Positions 6,607 to 10,234 of a stretch of 10,234 nt of DNA are shown piece after piece. The translations under genes and the position numbers were made by a program. Below the pieces are notes generated by a model. The model made no database searches, was not told the origin of the DNA, and saw nothing but the letters and a program-made list of their open reading frames with translations. Origin of the DNA: Methanosarcinales archaeon (GTDB lineage Archaea > Halobacteriota > Methanosarcinia > Methanosarcinales > Methanogasteraceae); NCBI GenBank assembly GCA_030666765.1, contig DAOUXE010000019.1, positions 1 through 10,234 of the forward strand, given 5' to 3'. How positions within the stretch are numbered: position 1 is the first letter of the stretch; every line of letters starts with the position of its first letter.

Positions 6607-6675
6607 ATCTGTGTTCATTCGTATTCATCCGTGGCTGATAAGGGTTTTTAACCACTGATTTACACAGGATTTCAT
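6607..6675. repeat. Intergenic motif of the 'prior-word' type (TTCATCCGTGG...AACCACTG)
   Basis: The stretch reads GTGTTCATTCGTATTCATCC, then GTGGC, a short T-rich centre, AACCACTGATTTACACAGG. From general knowledge, intergenic sequences of the form GTGTTCATCCGTGG...TTAACCAC recur as dispersed repeats in many prokaryotic genomes. GTGG and CCAC can pair around the T-rich centre. Nothing else is recognisable in 6554-6735. Confidence 0.35.
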
Positions 6676-6735
6676 CCGCAACGCCATAAGTCATGATAGT
6701 CTCTGTGATGCAAAAGGTACTTATGGGAGTATAGC

Positions 6736-6978
6736 GTGTGTGGAATAGCGGTGTTGATTGTTATGACAAGATATCCCCCCTGCTCGAAACACGCAATCGT
6801 TTTGCGAACGGTGATCTTTGGCGCGGGCATGACGATTCAGGATGTGGTTGATGACGCAGAGGGGGATGCGATTTATGTGCATGAGGGGATGAACGCCTGG
6901 GAATGTGGTTGTGTGGAAACAGGTTACGCGGGAAGGCGGGGGTGCGGATGTGGTAACCCTGCGACAGAGGTAAAGTAA
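6736..6978 (+). CDS. Possible small Cys-rich protein, unknown
   Basis: 80-residue open frame from a GTG with GGGAG 6 nt upstream. Its TAA (6976-6978) is immediately followed by the TTG start of the BrnT-like toxin. The C-terminal third holds two C-x-C pairs (W-E-C-G-C and G-C-G-C-G) separated by ten residues, a layout that could bind a metal. No family is recognised and the base composition is unremarkable, so it could be a chance frame. If real, it would be the first gene of the toxin-antitoxin operon. Confidence 0.35.
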   Translation: MCGIAVLIVMTRYPPCSKHAIVLRTVIFGAGMTIQDVVDDAEGDAIYVHEGMNAWECGCVETGYAGRRGCGCGNPATEVK

Positions 6979-7466
6979 TTGAGAATCGAAGGAATTATCT
7001 GGTTCGATGAAATTATCAAGAAAGCCCCTTCGGGGCAAAATTGAAGTGTGATGTTTTTCTCATCATGTATCTAATTTCAGCAGCAAGATACACAAATGCG
7101 TTTATACTTTCCTATACGTCAAGAAAGCCCCTTCGGGGCAAAATTGAAGTGTGATGTTTTTCTCATCATGTATCTAATTTCAGCAGCAAGATACACAAAT
7201 GCGTTTATACTTTCCTATACGTCGAGAAACTTGAATGGAAGCATAACGTTCAGCCACGCGAAGTCACCGAGGTCCTTTCCAACACATATAAATTTTGTTT
7301 CGTTGAAAAAGGACATCGTTCCGGAGAGAACGTGTATGTAGCGATGGGGGAAACATACGCAGGACGTTACCTTATTGTTTTCTTTATATATAAAAAAGAT
7401 AAGCGTGCATTTATCTTGTCAGCACGGAATATGACAGACTCAGAAAGGAGGAAATATGAAAAATGA
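6979..7466 (+). pseudogene. brnT: BrnT-like toxin gene split by two 103-bp tandem repeat units
   Basis: The 5' part starts at TTG 6979, with AGAGG 8 nt upstream, and encodes MRIEGIIWFDEII. The frame then runs into the repeat and stops at TGA 7042. Directly after the repeat, from 7224, the frame resumes as EKLEWKHNVQPREVTEVL and runs to TGA 7464. Joining 6979-7017 to 7224-7463 gives 93 residues, the usual BrnT length. It has the family's N-terminal W-x-D-E, the K-H-N-V motif, the A-x-G-x-T-Y-A-G-R-Y-L-I-V core and the SARNMTDSERRKYE tail. BrnT is a ribonuclease of the RelE-like fold. The 206-bp insert is not a multiple of three and contains stops, and no start codon lies between the last in-frame stop in the second unit (7152) and 7224. 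As it stands no full toxin can be made from the DNA frame. Confidence 0.82.
7018..7223. repeat. Two identical 103-bp tandem units inserted in the toxin gene
   Basis: Units 7018-7120 and 7121-7223 are identical over all 103 bp. Each holds three potential hairpins. In unit 2 these are GCCCC-TTC-GGGGC (7127-7139), TGATG...CATCA (7152-7168) and TGTATCT...AGATACA (7169-7195). Each unit also has a TATA-like TTTATAC near its right end (7204-7210). The left junction reads TCAAGAAA, the unit junction TCAAGAAA and the right junction TCGAGAAA, so an 8-bp near-repeat marks every boundary. There is no transposase and no terminal inverted repeat. Confidence 0.9.
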
Positions 7467-7713
7467 GAGTTCCGTTTCAAAGGCACAATCTTACATAGAT
7501 ATTGGCGAATTCTGGGATACACACGACCTTGCAGATTATTGGGACCGGACAGAACCCGCTGAATTCGAGGTGGACCTCCGATCCGAGATAACATACTATG
7601 CATTGGACCGTAAACTGTCAGAAGATGTCCGATCTCTCGCAAGGAAGAGGGGCGTATCGGCAGATACACTGCTAAATCTATGGGTGCAGGAGAAGTTGCA
7701 GCAGATATCTTGA
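7456..7713 (+). CDS. brnA: BrnA-type (ribbon-helix-helix) antitoxin
   Basis: 85 residues. The ATG at 7456 has a strong AAGGAGG ribosome-binding site and overlaps the end of the toxin frame by 11 nt, the normal BrnT-BrnA arrangement. The N-terminal part with FWDTHDLADYWD (residues 19-30) and P-A-E-F-E-V-D is the toxin-contacting region seen in this antitoxin group. The C-terminal part, ALDRKLSEDVRSLARKRGVS onward, is a ribbon-helix-helix DNA-binding domain. It would neutralise the BrnT nuclease and repress the operon. Since the linked toxin gene is interrupted, it may now be an orphan antitoxin that can still act on related toxins elsewhere in the genome. Confidence 0.85.
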   Translation: MKNESSVSKAQSYIDIGEFWDTHDLADYWDRTEPAEFEVDLRSEITYYALDRKLSEDVRSLARKRGVSADTLLNLWVQEKLQQIS

Positions 7714-8116
7714 TGCAACTCGAGCGAAACATCGATTACTGGAAAACGGGGAGCGTTGGGTTGCGCGGGGCTTGTGAGTCGCAGGCGGATAGCTGCGATT
7801 GATGCGGAGACGGGCAGAATTGTGATATGCAAGGTTTTATGTGATGTGGTGATTGTAGTGGGTAACATCTCGGAGATGATTGTTATAATCAGGCATATTC
7901 TTGTGATTGGCTCCCGTACGGTTCTGCGAACGATGCTCATCGCTGGCGCGCTGGCTGATGCCGCGCCTGCCGCGAGCGCTCGTATATGTGCAGATTGTAT
8001 ATAAAGATTGTGACATTTAAGATGGTGAAAAATTTAGTTTATTCGAAAGTCCTGTAGTATGTATTGCACAAATTCCACTGGTTCCACCGACATAATCGTA
8101 CACGCGTTGGCAACCC
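7714..8116. other. 403-bp stretch without a convincing gene
   Basis: A frame with a TTG start at 7756-8004 is open for 82 codons but has no ribosome-binding site and no recognisable fold, and I do not call it. A TATA-like GTATATAAAG lies near 7997-8006 with nothing obvious downstream. TTCCAC occurs twice near 8075-8090. Together with 6557-7713 this stretch separates the regulator from TauE transporter B. Confidence 0.5.
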
Positions 8117-8944
8117 TCATATCGGCAGCCCAAGCCACCCAAACACCCCGATCATCTTCAGCCCCACATACGCCATCACAGCGATGAAGACGTACTTCAG
8201 TTCCTTAGCAGGCAGTCGGTGTGCAGCCATGACTCCGACCTGCGCCATCGGTACGCTCATTATCGCAAGCGTAAGCCACGATATGAGATTCACATACCCG
8301 ATCGAGTACGCAGGCAGCCCCTGGACTCCAAGCCCGTTTGCGACGTAACCGATCACACCACCGATGCTTGTTGCCATCATCACCGCATTCGAGGTTCCGA
8401 CTGCCAGATGCATCCTGAATTTGAGCAGAAGCACCATTACAGGAATCATCAATACGCCGCCACCGATCCCGACGATACCCGACACGATGCCGATCGGAAA
8501 GCCAGAAGCCACCCAGAGAAGTGGGCGATCCTTCGGCTCTTCCGTAATCACTGAAGGCTTTGCGGTGAGCATCCTGATGGCGCCAACAAGAACCACTACG
8601 CCAAATGAAACCATCAGCACCTCGGCAGGCAGATGCGCCGCAATCGTAGCGCCGATCACTGCTCCAATTGCGCTTGCAATGCCAAGAAAGACACCAGCCC
8701 TCCACCAGACCGCCCCTCTCCTGCTGTGCCCCACTGCACTGCTTGCAACGGTTGGCAGCACGACAAGAAGATTCGTCCCAAACGCAAGCAGGATCGCGAC
8801 ATCCGAAGAAACGCCCATCTCCTGAAATATCCAGAACTGTACCGGAACCATGATGAAACAGCCGCCGACTCCGAGCAACCCGCTTGCAAGCCCGACTGCG
8901 ATGCCTGTGATTGCAAGTATGATTATTGCTGTTATCAGATCCGT
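8117..8944 (-). CDS. TauE/SafE-family membrane transporter B, start codon apparently ACG
   Basis: Family marks are the glycine-rich motifs LLGVGGCFIMVP in the first half and IVGIGGGVLMIPVM in the second, with about eight membrane helices. The only standard start that keeps most of the protein is TTG at 8878, which would remove the first half of helix 1. The same frame continues upstream for 22 codons as D-L-I-T-A-I-I-I-L-A-I-T-G, a perfect first helix. It begins with ACG (8944-8942) 7 nt after GAGG, where ATG would be expected. The full form would be 275 residues. Substrates of the family are small sulfur anions or sulfonates. A tail remnant of a second copy lies at 4551-4589. Confidence 0.8.
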   Translation of the reverse strand, partial: TDLITAIIILAITGIAVGLASGLLGVGGCFIMVPVQFWIFQEMGVSSDVAILLAFGTNLLVVLPTVASSAVGHSRRGAVWWRAGVFLGIASAIGAVIGATIAAHLPAEVLMVSFGVVVLVGAIRMLTAKPSVITEEPKDRPLLWVASGFPIGIVSGIVGIGGGVLMIPVMVLLLKFRMHLAVGTSNAVMMATSIGGVIGYVANGLGVQGLPAYSIGYVNLISWLTLAIMSVPMAQVGVMAAHRLPAKELKYVFIAVMAYVGLKMIGVFGWLGLPI

Positions 8945-8983
8945 CTTCTCACCTCAGTCTCCAATCGTGATGCTCTGCTGGCT

Positions 8984-9008
8984 TGCATGGATGTTCGGAT
9001 GCATGGAT
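8984..9008. repeat. Direct repeat TGCATGGAT x2
   Basis: TGCATGGAT occurs at 8984-8992 and 9000-9008, 16 bp apart. This lies upstream of transporter B on its promoter side and could be a tandem regulator site. No clear TATA box is visible beside it. Confidence 0.3.
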
Positions 9009-9039
9009 ATGTACCGTGACAAGTGAAAAAGAGAGACAA

Positions 9040-9273
9040 TCAGCTCCACCCCGCCATAGCTAAATATGCCACGGTGAGTAGTCCCGCAATAACGGATATG
9101 GCTCCGAATCCCAGCACTGCCTCTGTTGTAGTCGGCAAATGTTCCGGCGAAGATGCTTGATTGGGTGTTACGGTCGGTGTTGGTGTTGGTGTCGGTTCCG
9201 AAGTTGTGGAGTTGGGGCTCACTAAAATCGCCGTTAAAACTGCCGAATCCATTGTTCCAATCATACTTTTCAT
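9040..9273 (-). CDS. Small secreted/anchored protein with Thr-Pro linker and C-terminal membrane segment
   Basis: 77 residues from the ATG at 9273, with GGAG 6 nt upstream. A short N-terminal stretch is followed by a linker of repeated T-P (residues 28-36) and then a C-terminal hydrophobic segment, EAVLGFGAISVIAGLLTVAYLAM. The linker plus G-F-x-A-x-x-x-I-A-G-L-L-x-V-A-Y-L pattern resembles the C-terminal sorting and anchoring tail of archaeal PGF-CTERM surface proteins, but the P-G-F signature is not exact and no basic end follows. There is almost no mature domain, so it may be a stub of a larger surface protein. It diverges from the cbiE fusion gene. Confidence 0.6.
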   Translation of the reverse strand: MKSMIGTMDSAVLTAILVSPNSTTSEPTPTPTPTVTPNQASSPEHLPTTTEAVLGFGAISVIAGLLTVAYLAMAGWS

Positions 9274-9304
9274 AATTTACTCCATTTTATATAAGGTATC
9301 GGCA

Positions 9305-9312
9305 TATTTAAA
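9305..9312 (-). promoter_or_regulatory. TATA-like element between small protein and cbiE fusion
   Basis: Minus strand reads TTTAAATA (9312 down to 9305). A start about 26 bp on, near 9283, lies just before the GGAG site and ATG at 9273. The element is nearly symmetric and could also serve the plus strand, though it is about 75 bp from the cbiE ATG. Confidence 0.45.
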
Positions 9313-9386
9313 GTTTTCGTTTCGGGACTGCAACCCACCATACCGAACCAACTCGTTTAGTACTATTCACCACAATAGTTTCCACG

Positions 9387-10234
9387 ATGAAGATCGTAGG
9401 CGTTGGCGCAGGCAGGAATTTGTTGACCACAGAGGCGATCGATACAATCGAAAACGCATCCGTAGTCTACGGATCGAAGCGTGCGATAGAACTTGCGAAG
9501 GATCATATCAGGTGCGATTATCATGAGATCAAGGACTATAAGAGGATCTCGGAACTGCCTGATGGTGCCGTGGTACTCTCGACAGGCGACCCAATGCTCT
9601 CCGGCCTAGGACGGTTTGCAAAGGCTGGCGATGCGATTGTGCCCGGAATCTCATCGATGCAAGTCGTGTCTGCCAGGCTCAAGATCGAGCAGACCGAGCT
9701 TGCCGCGGTGACGGCACATGCCCGCGATATCAATCGCGCAAAGGAACTGATCTTAACCGAACTTGAACTTGGCAAGACCGTCTTCGTTCTTCCTGATGCG
9801 CGGTTTGACTTGCAGGAGGTCTCGAAGTTACTGCTGGATCGCGGGTTTGCAATCCCTGTTGCGGTATGCGAGCATGTAGCGTACCCTGATGAGCGGATCG
9901 CGATCGGCACGACCGAGAATCCTCCCGAAGCCAGGGCAGATCTCTTCTCTATCGTGATCGGAAGCGCAATAAACCGCGGCGACCGCAAGATAACGATCGG
10001 GGTACTTGGACCTGCAGGCACATTCAGCGAACAAGCAGCGAAGAGGTGGAGTACCGCGCCTGAGGAGTTTGTGTATTTCAGTGATGTCGACGAGATTGTG
10101 GCTTCTGTTGGAAACAGGATAGATTTCGGAGTTGTTCCGGTAGAAAACTCGCTCGAGGGGTCAGTCGGGGCAACGCTCGATGCGCTGCTGAAGCACAATG
10201 TAACAATCGTCGGCGAGATCATCCTTCCGATACA
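9387..10234 (+). CDS. Fusion of CbiE (cobalt-precorrin-7 C5-methyltransferase) with prephenate dehydratase, 3' truncated
   Basis: 282 codons are visible and the frame is open to the window edge. Residues 1-195 are a tetrapyrrole-type SAM methyltransferase: MKIVGVGAG at the N-terminus, a YGSKRAIEL segment, V-V-L-S-T-G-D-P-M-L-S-G-L-G (the SAM-binding G-D-P region, near residue 70), then P-G-I-S-S-M-Q. This is CbiE, which methylates C5 in anaerobic cobalamin synthesis. From residue 202, I-T-I-G-V-L-G-P-A-G-T-F-S-E-Q-A begins a prephenate dehydratase, with the family motif V-P-V-E-N-S-L-E-G-S-V near residue 253. That enzyme makes phenylpyruvate for phenylalanine. There is no stop or start codon at the join; an ATA stands where a separate PheA would have its Met. 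No strong ribosome-binding site precedes the ATG, so the message may be leaderless. Confidence 0.85.
   Translation, partial: MKIVGVGAGRNLLTTEAIDTIENASVVYGSKRAIELAKDHIRCDYHEIKDYKRISELPDGAVVLSTGDPMLSGLGRFAKAGDAIVPGISSMQVVSARLKIEQTELAAVTAHARDINRAKELILTELELGKTVFVLPDARFDLQEVSKLLLDRGFAIPVAVCEHVAYPDERIAIGTTENPPEARADLFSIVIGSAINRGDRKITIGVLGPAGTFSEQAAKRWSTAPEEFVYFSDVDEIVASVGNRIDFGVVPVENSLEGSVGATLDALLKHNVTIVGEIILPI

Noticed and set aside
7018..7223. CRISPR-like repeat
   Set aside because: The whole 103-bp unit is identical with no variable spacer, and there are only two units.
7018..7223. Archaeal box C/D guide RNA on the minus strand (ATGATGA with a nearby CTGA)
   Set aside because: The spacing between box-like motifs within the unit does not fit the C-guide-D'-C'-guide-D order, and boxes are incomplete.
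7018..7223. Archaeal protein-coding intron that would restore the toxin after splicing
   Set aside because: I could not form a bulge-helix-bulge structure from the two junctions. RT-PCR across 7017/7224 would settle it.
7756..8004. 82-codon open frame with TTG start after the antitoxin
   Set aside because: No ribosome-binding site, no recognisable fold, and it continues the antitoxin frame after its stop. It shares a short V-L-R-T stretch with the 6736 frame, but the alignment around it is near random.
8205..8705. 166-codon frame on the minus strand and several long plus-strand frames across 8219-9019
   Set aside because: They are shadows of the TauE transporter B gene, with Arg/Cys/Ser-rich translations lacking any domain.
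9536..10222. 228-codon minus-strand frame
   Set aside because: Ser/Thr-rich shadow of the CbiE-prephenate dehydratase gene, which has clear motifs on the plus strand.

Overview
The window looks archaeal. Shine-Dalgarno motifs are mixed with TATA-box promoters, and the genes include an FmdE-family protein, a cobalamin-pathway methyltransferase and a small secreted protein with a Thr/Pro linker and C-terminal anchor. A methanogen- or ANME-related euryarchaeon is the best guess, but the genus cannot be read from this sequence. No rRNA, tRNA, CRISPR array or transposase gene was seen.

Layout. (1) 1-331, minus: a ribbon-helix-helix antitoxin whose stop overlaps the start of a cut-off gene that looks like a PIN-domain (VapC) toxin. 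(2) 515-4023, minus: five genes on a thiol/redox theme. In transcription order they are a CSC-motif permease, a CxxC mini-thioredoxin, a small CC-containing protein, a CSSC-containing lipoprotein, and a thioredoxin-CcdA membrane fusion. (3) 4055-4590: a dead copy of an ArsR-type regulator gene with its promoter, followed by a 38-39 bp remnant of the 3' end of a TauE gene. (4) 4604-6553: an operon of an FmdE-like protein and TauE transporter A on the minus strand, divergent from an intact ArsR-type regulator. Its promoter TATA-like element lies between two perfect inverted repeats. (5) 6557-8115: an accessory island holding a possible Cys-rich small gene and a BrnT/BrnA-type toxin-antitoxin operon. 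The toxin gene is split by exactly two identical tandem 103-bp units. (6) 8117-8944, minus: TauE transporter B, whose expected ATG reads ACG. (7) 9040-9273, minus: a small secreted or anchored protein. (8) 9387-end, plus: an in-frame fusion of CbiE with prephenate dehydratase, cut by the window edge.

The most notable items are the toxin interrupted by the hairpin-rich dimeric 103-bp element, the decayed ArsR/TauE duplicate that keeps its operator next to the permease promoter, and the CbiE-PheA fusion. Comparing the two ArsR/TauE copies suggests that ArsR and TauE-B were once convergent neighbours less than 60 bp apart, and that the 1.56-kb toxin-antitoxin island was inserted between them.
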